Of a stretch of DNA of 16,532 nucleotides, positions 6,489 through 13,609 are shown one piece after another (position 1 is the first letter of the stretch; the number at the start of each line of letters is the position of its first letter). This DNA is from Massilia sp. UBA2709 (lineage in GTDB: Bacteria; Pseudomonadota; Gammaproteobacteria; Burkholderiales; Burkholderiaceae_D): NCBI GenBank assembly GCA_002354135.1, contig DEKZ01000107.1:1-16532 (forward strand). Direction: 5' to 3'. Under the pieces are notes generated by a model. The model was not told the DNA's origin, ran no database searches, and saw only the letters and a program-made list of their open reading frames with translations. The position numbers and the translations under genes were made by a program.

Positions 6489-6510
6489 TATAATGCCCAC
6501 AGGGGTGGGC
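6489..6510 (+). promoter_or_regulatory. Putative argB -10 element and leader hairpin
   Basis: TATAAT at 6489-6494 is a perfect -10 hexamer without a recognisable -35 at 16-18 bp. It is followed directly by a hairpin GCCCAC-AGGG-GTGGGC (6495-6510), placed at or just after the expected start site and 43 bases before the argB ATG. A role for the hairpin is not known. Confidence 0.4.
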
Positions 6511-6553
6511 GTGTTGCCTGTAAAATCTCCGCCACATTTATTTCGGACTCTCC

Positions 6554-7483
6554 ATGAACGCTCAGTTGACCAGCCTGAAGACCGACGACCAATCCAGTGA
6601 CCTGACTGCGGTCTCGCCGCAGATCAAGGCACAGATCCTGGCCGAAGCGCTTCCCTATATCCGCAATTTCCACGGCAAGACCATCGTCATCAAGTACGGC
6701 GGCAATGCGATGACCGACGAACGCTTGAAGCACGGCTTCGCGCGCGACGTCATCCTGCTGAAACTGGTCGGCATGAATCCGGTCGTGGTGCACGGCGGCG
6801 GTCCGCAGATCGACAACGCGCTGAAGAAAATCGGCAAGCAGGGCACCTTCGTGCAGGGCATGCGCATCACCGACGAAGAAACCATGGAAGTGGTCGAGTG
6901 GGTGCTGGGCGGCGAAGTGCAGCAGGACATCGTCATGCTGATCAACCACTACGGCGGCCAGGCCGTGGGCCTCACCGGCAAGGACGGCGGCCTGATCCGT
7001 GCACGCAAGATGAGCATGCCGGACAAGGACAAGCCGGGCGAATTCCTCGACATCGGTTTCGTCGGCGAGATCGAAGCGATCAATCCGGCGGTGGTAAAAG
7101 CGCTGCAGGACGACGCCTTTATCCCGATCATTTCGCCGATCGGCTTCGGCCAGGACGGCCAGGCCTACAACATCAACGCCGACGTCGTCGCCGGCAAGAT
7201 CGCCGAGATCCTGAAAGCCGAAAAGCTGATCATGATGACCAACATCGCCGGCGTGCAGGACAAGGCGGGCAACCTGGTCACCGACCTGTCGGCGCGCGAG
7301 ATCGACGAGATGTTCGCGGACGGCACGATCTCGGGCGGCATGCTGCCGAAGATCTCGTCGGCGCTGGACGCGGCCAAGTCGGGCGTGAACACCGTGCACA
7401 TCATCGATGGCCGCATCGAGCACTCTTTGTTGCTGGAAGTCTTGACCGAACAGGCTTTTGGCACTATGATCCGGTCGCACTAA
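6554..7483 (+). CDS. argB: Acetylglutamate kinase
   Basis: Second enzyme of arginine biosynthesis: phosphorylates N-acetyl-L-glutamate with ATP, in the cytosol. The 309-residue product follows the ArgB pattern throughout: TIVIKYGGNAM, VVVHGGGPQID, GMRITDEETMEVVEWVLGGEVQQDIV, VGLTGKDGGLIRA, ISPIGFGQDGQAYNINAD, KLIMMTNIAGV and GGMLPKISSALDAAKSGV near the C-terminus. An N-terminal helix precedes the kinase core (SPQIKAQILAEALPYIRNF), as in arginine-inhibited hexameric enzymes; feedback inhibition is therefore likely but not shown. The start has no strong ribosome binding site (GGACTCTCC before ATG), and the first ten residues or so are not conserved-looking, so the true start could differ. It is followed by a nested hairpin and tRNA-Thr. 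Confidence 0.97.
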   Translation: MNAQLTSLKTDDQSSDLTAVSPQIKAQILAEALPYIRNFHGKTIVIKYGGNAMTDERLKHGFARDVILLKLVGMNPVVVHGGGPQIDNALKKIGKQGTFVQGMRITDEETMEVVEWVLGGEVQQDIVMLINHYGGQAVGLTGKDGGLIRARKMSMPDKDKPGEFLDIGFVGEIEAINPAVVKALQDDAFIPIISPIGFGQDGQAYNINADVVAGKIAEILKAEKLIMMTNIAGVQDKAGNLVTDLSAREIDEMFADGTISGGMLPKISSALDAAKSGVNTVHIIDGRIEHSLLLEVLTEQAFGTMIRSH

Positions 7484-7493
7484 TGATTTAACG

Positions 7494-7555
7494 GTACAAA
7501 GCCGTTACGTCCAGGCGGGCATCGCCCGCCGTGACTTCACATCTTTGTACTTTTC
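7494..7555 (+). terminator. Nested stem-loop with T-run between argB and tRNA-Thr
   Basis: Three stems nest on one axis: outer GTACAAAG (7494-7501) with CTTTGTAC (7543-7550); middle GTTAC (7504-7508) with GTGAC (7531-7535, one G-T pair); inner GGCGGGC (7514-7520), loop ATC, GCCCGCC (7524-7530). TTTTC follows at 7551-7555. This could end argB transcription, or separate argB mRNA from the tRNA precursor by processing. Strength is uncertain because of the bulges. Confidence 0.5.
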
Positions 7556-7560
7556 TACCA

Positions 7561-7635
<75 letters not shown>

Positions 7636-7664
7636 CTTCCCGGCAGCACCCTCAACGTCTCCCT

Positions 7665-8552
7665 TCAGTACACCCGCTCCACCGTGATGCCGCGCTGGCG
7701 CAGCAATTCCGGCAGTCCGTTTTTCCCCAGCAGATGCAGCAGGCCCACCGCCACCACCGCGTTGTTCTCTTGCGCCAGCAGTGAAGCCACCTTGTCCGCC
7801 ATCGGACCGTTGCGCTCGTTCAGCACCACTTCGCGCGTGAATTTGCCGGTGACCGTGTTGTCGCCCTCGATGTGGCGCGCAATCCGCTCTTGCGCCGCCT
7901 GGTCGGCCCGCTCATAGGCGTCGAAGATCTCGCGCGCCTCGCGCAACTGGCGGCCCGATGCCATGTTCTCCAGCGCTTCCTCCAGCAGGCGCCACTGGTC
8001 GTCATCGGGCAGCCGGTTCATCAAGGCCGCCTGGTACTGCGCCGATTCGAGCTCGGCGATGCGGGTGTTGCCGCCGCGCGCCAGGTGGGCCAGGTGGGCA
8101 TCCACGCCCAGGGCCGGGTTGTAGCCCAGCTTGCCCAGGTCGGCGACCGCCAGCATCGTCGCCAGCAGCCACGGCTTCATCCGGGCCACGGCGGCGGGAT
8201 CGATGCCCTGCTTCTTGAGGGCGCTCTCGATGCGTTCGCGGCGCTCGGCCGGCAAGGCCGCGATGCCGGGGCTGCCAGCCGGGAACATGCCGTATTGCTC
8301 GAATGCGGCCATCACGGCGGCCGGGTCGCGCGCCGCGTCGACCTCCACTGCCAGCGTCGGCGCGGCCGCCATCGCCGCGCGGATGCGCGGCTCGAGCGGG
8401 TAGAAGTCGGGCTTGCCGGCGTGGATGGTGCCGTACAGGTACAAGGTCTTGTCCTTGCCCGTCACCTTGAACAGCGCGCCGCGCTCGGCGGCAAACGCCT
8501 GGAAGGCCATCAGGAAGAGGCTGAGGAACACCACTATAATCGGACGTCGCAT
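7665..8552 (-). CDS. TraB/GumN family exported protein
   Basis: A 295-residue protein of the TraB/GumN (PrgY-like) family, related to Tiki-type metalloproteases. It begins with a clear signal peptide (RRPIIVVFLSLFLMAFQAFA, cleavage probably after AFA near residue 21) and should be periplasmic. Family landmarks are LYLYGTIHAG (residues 37-46) near the N-terminus, GVDAHLAHLA in the middle, LNERNGPMADKV, and VVAVGLLHLLGKNGL near the C-terminus. The two GxxH/GLLH-type segments are where the family carries its presumed metal ligands. Function in bacteria is poorly known. A strong ribosome binding site, GGAGAGAA, precedes ATG 8550-8552. Its start codon is separated by 11 bases from the divergent nucleotidase. 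It converges on the tRNA gene with 29 bases between them. Confidence 0.87.
   Translation of the reverse strand: MRRPIIVVFLSLFLMAFQAFAAERGALFKVTGKDKTLYLYGTIHAGKPDFYPLEPRIRAAMAAAPTLAVEVDAARDPAAVMAAFEQYGMFPAGSPGIAALPAERRERIESALKKQGIDPAAVARMKPWLLATMLAVADLGKLGYNPALGVDAHLAHLARGGNTRIAELESAQYQAALMNRLPDDDQWRLLEEALENMASGRQLREAREIFDAYERADQAAQERIARHIEGDNTVTGKFTREVVLNERNGPMADKVASLLAQENNAVVAVGLLHLLGKNGLPELLRQRGITVERVY
8535..8540 (+). promoter_or_regulatory. Putative -10 element (TATAAT) for the nucleotidase-slmA-pabB run
   Basis: Perfect TATAAT lying inside the first codons of the divergent TraB/GumN gene, 23 bases before the nucleotidase ATG. No matching -35 is visible. If real, the leader would be about 17 bases long and lacks a ribosome binding site. 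Confidence 0.35.
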
Positions 8553-8563
8553 TTATTCTCTCC

Positions 8564-9313
8564 ATGTCAGAAATCTTGCCAAATCATAACTCTTCCTCTC
8601 CCGTCTGGCTGTTTGATCTTGACAACACGCTGCATGACGCATCGCACGCGATCTTCCCGGCGATCAGCGCCAACATGAACACCTATATCGCGCGCGTGCT
8701 CAGCGACGGCATCAATGCGGTCAGCCAGGCACAGGTGGATGCGGCGCGCCTCGGCTACTGGAAGCGCTACGGCGCCACCCTGCTCGGCATGATGCGCCAC
8801 CACGGCGTGCGCGCCGCCGACTTCCTGCGCGAGACCCACGACATCGGCGACCTGCGCCAGATGATGCGCGCCGAGACCGGCCTCGGGCGCCTGCTGCTGC
8901 GCCTGCCGGGGCGCAAGATCCTGCTCACCAACGGCCCGACCGACTATTCCACCCAGGTGGTGCGCCACTTGGGCCTGGGCCGCCACTTCGCCCACCACGT
9001 CGCGATCGAGCAGATGCACGTGCACGGCCAGCTGCGCCCCAAGCCCTCGAAGCTGATGCTGCAGCGCGTGCTGCGCCGCCATGGCGTGGCTGCGCGCGAC
9101 TGCATCCTGGTCGAGGACACGCTGGCCAACCTGAAGAGCGCCAAGCAGCTCGGCTTGCGCACCGTGTGGGTGACGGGCTACCTGCGCCGCGGCGAGCGCA
9201 GCGCCCTGGCTGCGGCCCGGCCGAAGATGTTGATTCACCCCAACTATGTCGATGTCAAAGTAAAATCCGTGCGGCAACTGCCGAAGCAGCTGCACCAGCT
9301 CATCCATAACTAG
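8564..9313 (+). CDS. HAD-superfamily pyrimidine 5'-nucleotidase
   Basis: Cytosolic phosphatase of 249 residues, of the Sdt1-like pyrimidine 5'-nucleotidase group in the haloacid dehalogenase superfamily. All four HAD motifs are present: DLDNTL with nucleophile Asp18 and Asp20, LLTNGPTDYS (motif II Thr), the KPSKLML lysine (motif III) and VEDTLANLKSA (motif IV acid). A helical cap between motifs I and II carries RLGYWKRYGATLLGMMRHHG. It likely dephosphorylates pyrimidine or modified nucleoside monophosphates; substrate is inferred from family. There is no Shine-Dalgarno before ATG 8564, and no better start exists before motif I, so initiation may be leaderless-like or weak. It is followed by slmA after 13 bases, in one direction with pabB. 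Confidence 0.88.
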   Translation: MSEILPNHNSSSPVWLFDLDNTLHDASHAIFPAISANMNTYIARVLSDGINAVSQAQVDAARLGYWKRYGATLLGMMRHHGVRAADFLRETHDIGDLRQMMRAETGLGRLLLRLPGRKILLTNGPTDYSTQVVRHLGLGRHFAHHVAIEQMHVHGQLRPKPSKLMLQRVLRRHGVAARDCILVEDTLANLKSAKQLGLRTVWVTGYLRRGERSALAAARPKMLIHPNYVDVKVKSVRQLPKQLHQLIHN

Positions 9314-9326
9314 AAAACACATTCCA

Positions 9327-9905
9327 ATGGCAAGTACCAAGCCAGGCCAGCGCAAGCTGCAAATCCTCCAGGCCCTGGCCTCGATGCTCGAGCAGCCCAA
9401 GGGCGAGAAGATCACCACCGCCGCGCTGGCGGCCCGCCTGTCCGTATCGGAAGCGGCGCTGTACCGGCATTTCGCCAGCAAGGCGCAAATGTTCGAGGGC
9501 CTGATCGAGTTCATCGAGTCCAGCGTGTTCGGCGTCATCAACCAGATCGTGGAAAAGGAAGAGCGCGGCGTCGACCAGGCCTACGCGATCCTGCAGATGC
9601 TGCTCGCCTTTGCCGCGAACAACCCGGGCATGACGCGGGTCCTGATCGGCGACGCCCTGGTGGGCGAGGACGAGCGCCTGCAGCTGCGCATGAACCAGTT
9701 CTACGACCGGGTCGAACTGGCCTGCAAGGGCGCGTTGCGCCTGGCGGTGACCCAGGGCCACGGCGTGGAAGACGACGTCGCCGCGCGCGCCAGCCTGCTG
9801 GTGAGCTACGTCACCGGGCGCTGGCACCGCTACGCCAAGAGCGGTTTCCGCCAGCATCCGTCGGATGGAACGGGCGTACAATTGTCGCTCCTGCTGGCAG
9901 CCTGA
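9327..9905 (+). CDS. slmA: Nucleoid occlusion factor SlmA (TetR family)
   Basis: DNA-bound inhibitor of FtsZ ring assembly over the nucleoid; 192 residues. The N-terminal helix-turn-helix reads ITTAALAARLSVSEAALYRHFASKAQMFEGLIEFIE (about residues 29-64), in which SEAALYRHFASKAQMFEGLI is characteristic of SlmA. The rest is the all-helical TetR-type dimerisation and FtsZ-binding part, including NNPGMTRVLIGDALVGEDERL and GRWHRYAKSGFRQHPS. Length matches the family. It sits between the nucleotidase (13-base gap) and pabB, whose ribosome binding site overlaps the slmA stop codon, so the three are probably co-transcribed. The argB-nucleotidase-slmA neighbourhood is usual in related betaproteobacteria (from memory). 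Confidence 0.93.
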   Translation: MASTKPGQRKLQILQALASMLEQPKGEKITTAALAARLSVSEAALYRHFASKAQMFEGLIEFIESSVFGVINQIVEKEERGVDQAYAILQMLLAFAANNPGMTRVLIGDALVGEDERLQLRMNQFYDRVELACKGALRLAVTQGHGVEDDVAARASLLVSYVTGRWHRYAKSGFRQHPSDGTGVQLSLLLAA

Positions 9906-9915
9906 GGCTTTCATC

Positions 9916-11754
9916 ATGCACTCGGCAGTCTTTGCCTTGCTCGACGACGCGAGCGCGGACGGTCATGCGCAGGCCTTGTCGCGCCTGTACAGCGGCCACG
10001 CCGGCACCCTCGCCTGCACCGACGCTGCAGGCTGGGATGAGGTGCTGCGGGAGATGGAAGCGGCGCTGAGGCGCGGCCTGTACGCGGTGCCAGTGCTCAC
10101 TTACGAGCTCGGCGCCCACCTGCTCGGCATCCACGCCCGGCCCATGGACGCCCCGCTGGCCCAGGTGCTGCTGTTCGAACGCTGCGAGCGCATGACGGCC
10201 GAGCAGGCCGCGCGCTGGGTCGCCACCCGCGCCGGCACCGGCCCTGATGCTGCTGCGGCCGGCGTCGCCGGCGTGCAGGCGAATATCGACGAGGCGCAAT
10301 TCGTGGACGCCATCGGGCGCATCCGCGACTACATCGCCGCCGGCGACACCTACCAGGTCAACTACACCTACCGGCTGCGCTTCGACGCCTTCGGCTCGAT
10401 CTTCGCCCTGTACCAGCGCCTGCGCGCGCGCCAGCCGGTGCCCTACGGCGCCCTGGTCGGCCTGCCGGACGGCGGCGCCCTGCTCTCGTTCTCGCCCGAG
10501 CTGTTCGTGCGCCATGAAGCCGGCATCCTGCTGGCGCGCCCCATGAAGGGCACGGCCCCGGCCAGCGGCGATCCCGACACCGATGCGCGCCGCTCGGCGG
10601 AGCTGGCGCTCGACCCGAAGAACCGCGCCGAGAACCTGATGATCGTCGACCTGCTGCGCAACGACCTGGGGCGCGTGGCGCACACCGGCAGCGTGGCAGT
10701 GCCGAAGCTGTTCGAAGTCACGCGCTTCGGCGCCGTGCTGCAGATGACCTCCACCGTGCGTGCGCAGCTGCGCCCGGGCGCCGGCCTGGCCGAGGTGTTT
10801 AGTGCGCTGTATCCCTGCGGCTCGATCACGGGCGCGCCCAAGCGGCGCACGATGGAAATCATCGACGAACTCGAGCCCGATGCGCGCGGCGTCTATACCG
10901 GCGCGATCGGCTGGTTCGATCCGCCCGCAGGCGGGCAACCTGTGGGCGACTTCTGCCTGTCCGTGCCGATCCGCACCCTGGCCCTGGGCCCCGGCGAGCA
11001 CCTGCGGCGCGGCGAACTGGGCGTGGGCGCGGGCATCGTGTTCGACAGCGACGCCCAGGCCGAATATGCCGAGTGCCGGCTGAAGGCGAGTTTTCTCACC
11101 GGGCTGCAGAACGACTTCGAGATCTTCGAGACCATCAAGGCCTCGTGGGAAGACGGGCCGCGCCACCTCGACGAGCACCTGGCGCGCATCGCCGCCTCCT
11201 GCGCGTACTTCGGGCGCCATTTCGACATGGCGGCCGCGCGCGCGCTGATGGTCGACGCCTGCCTGGCCCTGCCGCACGCAGGCCTGCACCGGCTGCGCCT
11301 GGCGAGCGGCGCCGATGGGGCGATCGCGATCACGGCGGCGCCGCTCGCGCCCCTGCACGAACCGGTACGCGTGGTGCTGGCCGAGACGCCGGTCGCCTCA
11401 AGCGACATCTTCCTGCGCCATAAAACCTCGGTGCGCCAGCGCTACGACGCGGCCTGGCGCGCAGCCGAGGCGCAAGGCGCCTTCGATGCCCTGTTCTTCA
11501 ACGAGCGCGGGGAACTGACCGAAGGGGGACGCAGCAATGTGTTCGTGCGCATCGATGGGCGCTGGTACACGCCGCCCCTGTCCTGCGGCCTGCTGCCGGG
11601 GGTGATGCGCAGCGTGATCCTGGCCGCGTCCGCGTGGAAGGCGAGCGAGCGCATCATCACGCGCGCAATGCTGGAGCGGGCCGAGGGCATCATCGTCTGC
11701 AATGCGCTGCGGGGACCGCTGCTGGCGGTGCTGGACACCGCCAGCAACATTTAA
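9916..11754 (+). CDS. pabB: Aminodeoxychorismate synthase component I fused to aminodeoxychorismate lyase (PabB-PabC)
   Basis: Bifunctional enzyme of 612 residues for p-aminobenzoate, a folate precursor. Residues 1-395 form the chorismate-utilising domain: ARPMKGTAP with Lys211 (the covalent lysine of PabB-type enzymes), DLLRNDLGRV (246-254), GSITGAPKRRTMEIIDELE (302-320), and VGAGIVFDSD (370-379). Residues 400-612 form a class IV PLP aminotransferase/lyase domain: FEIFETIKA, HLARIAASCAYFG, the PLP lysine Lys503 in RHKTSVRQRYDAAW, and ELTEGGRSNVF with Glu536. The glutamine amidotransferase partner PabA is not fused and not in the window. ATG 9916 is used, with TGAGG at 9903-9907 overlapping the slmA stop; the open frame extends upstream through slmA but without support. 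Seven bases separate its stop from the convergent ompW stop. Confidence 0.93.
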   Translation: MHSAVFALLDDASADGHAQALSRLYSGHAGTLACTDAAGWDEVLREMEAALRRGLYAVPVLTYELGAHLLGIHARPMDAPLAQVLLFERCERMTAEQAARWVATRAGTGPDAAAAGVAGVQANIDEAQFVDAIGRIRDYIAAGDTYQVNYTYRLRFDAFGSIFALYQRLRARQPVPYGALVGLPDGGALLSFSPELFVRHEAGILLARPMKGTAPASGDPDTDARRSAELALDPKNRAENLMIVDLLRNDLGRVAHTGSVAVPKLFEVTRFGAVLQMTSTVRAQLRPGAGLAEVFSALYPCGSITGAPKRRTMEIIDELEPDARGVYTGAIGWFDPPAGGQPVGDFCLSVPIRTLALGPGEHLRRGELGVGAGIVFDSDAQAEYAECRLKASFLTGLQNDFEIFETIKASWEDGPRHLDEHLARIAASCAYFGRHFDMAAARALMVDACLALPHAGLHRLRLASGADGAIAITAAPLAPLHEPVRVVLAETPVASSDIFLRHKTSVRQRYDAAWRAAEAQGAFDALFFNERGELTEGGRSNVFVRIDGRWYTPPLSCGLLPGVMRSVILAASAWKASERIITRAMLERAEGIIVCNALRGPLLAVLDTASNI

Positions 11755-11761
11755 CACGCTC

Positions 11762-12373
11762 TTAGAAGCGGTAGCCGAGGCCGACGCCGAACAGCACCGG
11801 ATCGACCTTCACGCGGCTGGCGCGCGCGCCGGCGACGAAGACGTCGCTGCGGATCTGCACTTTCTTGACGTCGACGTTGAGCGACCAGTTGCGGTCCAGC
11901 TTGTAGTCGACGCCCGCCTGCAGCGCATAGCCCCAGCTGTCGTTTTCCAGGTCGCCCGCGCCGTCGAGCAGGCGCACCTTCGAGATGCGGGTGTAGTTCA
12001 CGCCGGCGCCGACATAGGGGCTGAAGGCCTGTTCGGGCGCGAAGTGGTACTGCAGGCTCAAGGTCGGCGGCAGGTGCTTGAAACTGCCGATCCTGGCGCC
12101 ATCGAGCGTCACGTCGTGCTTTTGCGGATAGGTCAGGATCAGCTCGGCCGCGATGTTCGGCGTCACGAAATAACTGATGTCGAGTTCGGGGATGGTCTTG
12201 TCGTCGACATGGATGCGGTTGGCTGCGCCGGCGCCGCCAATCGGATCGGATTTGTTCGCCGTATCGATGTGCACCGCGCGGGCGCGCACCAGCCAGGACG
12301 ATTCCTGCGCCATGGCGGCGCTGCTTGCCAGGCCGAGCACGGCCGCGATCAGGGTCAAACTCAGTTTTTTCAT
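11762..12373 (-). CDS. ompW: OmpW family outer membrane protein
   Basis: Small eight-stranded outer-membrane beta-barrel of 203 residues. Signal peptide MKKLSLTLIAAVLGLASSAAMA, cleaved probably before QESS. OmpW features include WLVRARAVHI at the mature start, IPELDISYFVTPNIAAELIL, LPPTLSLQYHF, FSPYVGAGVNYT and the terminal GVGLGYRF whose final Phe is the BAM recognition signal. The proteins form a narrow hydrophobic channel; in enterobacteria ompW responds to oxygen through FNR. That fits the TTGAT-N4-ATCAA box 72 bases upstream. The ribosome binding site AAGAGG lies upstream of ATG 12373 and falls in an inverted repeat. Downstream of the peroxidase gene on the same strand; read-through is possible. 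Confidence 0.94.
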   Translation of the reverse strand: MKKLSLTLIAAVLGLASSAAMAQESSWLVRARAVHIDTANKSDPIGGAGAANRIHVDDKTIPELDISYFVTPNIAAELILTYPQKHDVTLDGARIGSFKHLPPTLSLQYHFAPEQAFSPYVGAGVNYTRISKVRLLDGAGDLENDSWGYALQAGVDYKLDRNWSLNVDVKKVQIRSDVFVAGARASRVKVDPVLFGVGLGYRF

Positions 12374-12377
12374 TTTT

Positions 12378-12413
12378 GCTTACCTCTTCTTCATCAAATA
12401 CGATGAGGTAAGC
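12378..12413 (-). promoter_or_regulatory. 9-bp inverted repeat masking the ompW ribosome binding site
   Basis: GCTTACCTC (12378-12386) and GAGGTAAGC (12405-12413) are perfect inverted copies with an 18-base spacer. On the ompW strand the downstream arm GAGGTAAGC contains the Shine-Dalgarno and ends four bases before ATG, so in any transcript that contains both arms it would be paired. As DNA it could also be a protein-binding site overlapping the expected -10 and start-site region. Confidence 0.6.
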
Positions 12414-12422
12414 TTATTGATG

Positions 12423-12471
12423 CGACGCAACAAAATCGTTGATGTGGATCAAAAACGACAATGTTGCGTCG
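12423..12471. promoter_or_regulatory. 49-bp dyad around the FNR/ANR box
   Basis: CGACGCAACA (12423-12432) pairs with TGTTGCGTCG (12462-12471), and inside it TCGTT (12436-12440) with AACGA (12454-12458), all centred on 12447. It lies between the peroxidase stop and ompW. On the minus strand no T-run follows, so it is at best a weak terminator for the peroxidase gene. Confidence 0.6.
12439..12452 (-). promoter_or_regulatory. FNR/ANR-type binding site upstream of ompW
   Basis: TTGAT-GTGG-ATCAA, a perfect match to the FNR/ANR consensus TTGAT-N4-ATCAA. Its centre (12445.5) is 72 bases upstream of the ompW ATG. If it acts at -41.5, transcription would start near 12404, leaving a leader of about 31 bases. 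It predicts oxygen-responsive ompW expression. Confidence 0.75.
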
Positions 12472-12474
12472 GGT

Positions 12475-13059
12475 TTAAAGAGCAGCTTCGATCTTGCTCA
12501 CCAATTGCGCATCCTCGGGCGCCACCTTGCTCGGGAAATACTCGATCACCTTGGCGTCGCGCCCGATCAGGTACTTCGTGAAGTTCCACTTCGGTTCCTT
12601 GCCGGTCTGTTTTGCCAGGCTGGCGTGCAGGGGATTGGCGTTCGGGCCGGACACCACGGTTTTCGCGAACATCGGGAATTTCACGCCGTAGGTGTTGTAG
12701 CAGAGGTCCGCGATTTCCTTGGCGCTCTCGGCTTCCTGCTTGAAGTCGTTCGAGGGGAAGCCCAGCACCACCAGGCCGCGCGGGCCGTACTTGGCGTACA
12801 GCTTTTCCAAGCCCTCGTACTGCTTGGTGTAGCCGCAGTAGCTGGCCGTGTTCACCACCAGCACCACCTTGCCGGCGTACTGGCAGAGGTTCTGCGGCGC
12901 CTCGTCCTGCAGGCGCTTGAAGTTCTGGTTGAGCAGGGCCGGGCAGGACGCCGGCGCGGCGGCCAGGGCCGGGGCGGCGCCTTGCGGCGTGGCCGGGCCT
13001 TGCGCCATGGCGGAGCCTAAGGCGGCGGAGAGAAGCAGGAACAGGGTGGATTTCAGCAT
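12475..13059 (-). CDS. Exported glutathione/thioredoxin peroxidase (GPx family)
   Basis: Peroxide-reducing enzyme of 194 residues with a signal peptide (MLKSTLFLLLSAALGSAMA), so probably periplasmic. The peroxidatic Cys75 lies in VVNTASYCGYTKQYEGLEKLY, and Trp158-Asn159 in KWNFTKYLIGRD complete part of the usual tetrad. The usual FPCNQF block reads FPSNDF (102-106), with Asp105 where Gln is expected. Cys120 in DLCYNTYGVKFPMF sits where the resolving Cys of thioredoxin-dependent, two-Cys members is found, so thioredoxin-like reduction is more likely than glutathione (inference). ATG 13057-13059 starts 11 bases after the CoA-binding gene's stop, with a weak ribosome binding site; the pair is probably an operon. 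ompW lies downstream on the same strand. Confidence 0.88.
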   Translation of the reverse strand: MLKSTLFLLLSAALGSAMAQGPATPQGAAPALAAAPASCPALLNQNFKRLQDEAPQNLCQYAGKVVLVVNTASYCGYTKQYEGLEKLYAKYGPRGLVVLGFPSNDFKQEAESAKEIADLCYNTYGVKFPMFAKTVVSGPNANPLHASLAKQTGKEPKWNFTKYLIGRDAKVIEYFPSKVAPEDAQLVSKIEAAL

Positions 13060-13070
13060 GGCAGGCAGTG

Positions 13071-13493
13071 TCAGGCGTTGAGCTTGCGGTGTTCGATTTT
13101 CAGGCAGTGGTTCATCACCACGTCCAGGCCGGCGGCGCGCGCGAGGTCGGCGGCGGCCTGGTTCTCGATCTCGAGCTGCATCCACAGGCAGCCGGCGCGG
13201 ATCGCGATCGCGTCGCGCGCCAGCGGCGGAATATCCTCGGATTTGCGGAAGCAGTCGACGATGTCGATGCGGGTGCCGCTCGGCGCCAGCGCGTCGGCGG
13301 CGGCCTGCAGGTCGGGATACACCCGCTCGCCGAGGATCTCCTGGCCGTCATAGGCCGGGTTCACGGGGATGATGCGGTAACCCTGCTGCTGCAGGTACTC
13401 GGCCACGCCGTAGCTGGCGCGGTCCGGCTTGTTCGACAGGCCGACGATGGCGATGGTCTTGCTGTCCTTGAGGATCTGGGCAATGGTTCTCAT
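13071..13493 (-). CDS. CoA-binding domain protein (YccU-like)
   Basis: A 140-residue single-domain Rossmann-type protein of the CoA_binding_2 family (YccU-like). Landmarks are KTIAIVGLSNKPDRASYGVAEYLQQQGYRIIPVNP (residues 12-46), GERVYPDLQAAAD, the DIVDCFRKSEDIP segment, CLWMQLEIEN and a final VVMNHCLKIEH. Members resemble the CoA/nucleotide-binding domain of succinyl-CoA synthetase; the role of the stand-alone form is unknown. ATG 13491-13493 is chosen over a GTG at 13520 because the conserved part begins directly after it, though neither has a good ribosome binding site. It is the first gene of the run with the peroxidase and is divergent from the amidase. Confidence 0.87.
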   Translation of the reverse strand: MRTIAQILKDSKTIAIVGLSNKPDRASYGVAEYLQQQGYRIIPVNPAYDGQEILGERVYPDLQAAADALAPSGTRIDIVDCFRKSEDIPPLARDAIAIRAGCLWMQLEIENQAAADLARAAGLDVVMNHCLKIEHRKLNA

Positions 13494-13609
13494 GGGTGAG
13501 TGTATTTGACGATGTGGCACTTAGCTTAACAGGAAAGCATCGCGCGCTGCGAGCACACTTGCGCGGCCGTTCGCATGCGGTTTGCACGCGGTTGCAAATT
13601 CGCTTGCGC

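Noticed and set aside
6380..7480. Minus-strand open frame of 366 codons opposite argB
   Set aside because: Same reason: argB is certain, and the antisense product is rich in His, Asp and Gln without any domain.
9811..11358. Long minus-strand open frame (515 codons) opposite the PabB-PabC fusion
   Set aside because: It is antisense to a gene with complete catalytic motifs, has His/Gln/Arg/Gly-rich shadow composition and no recognisable domain. High GC content makes such frames common.
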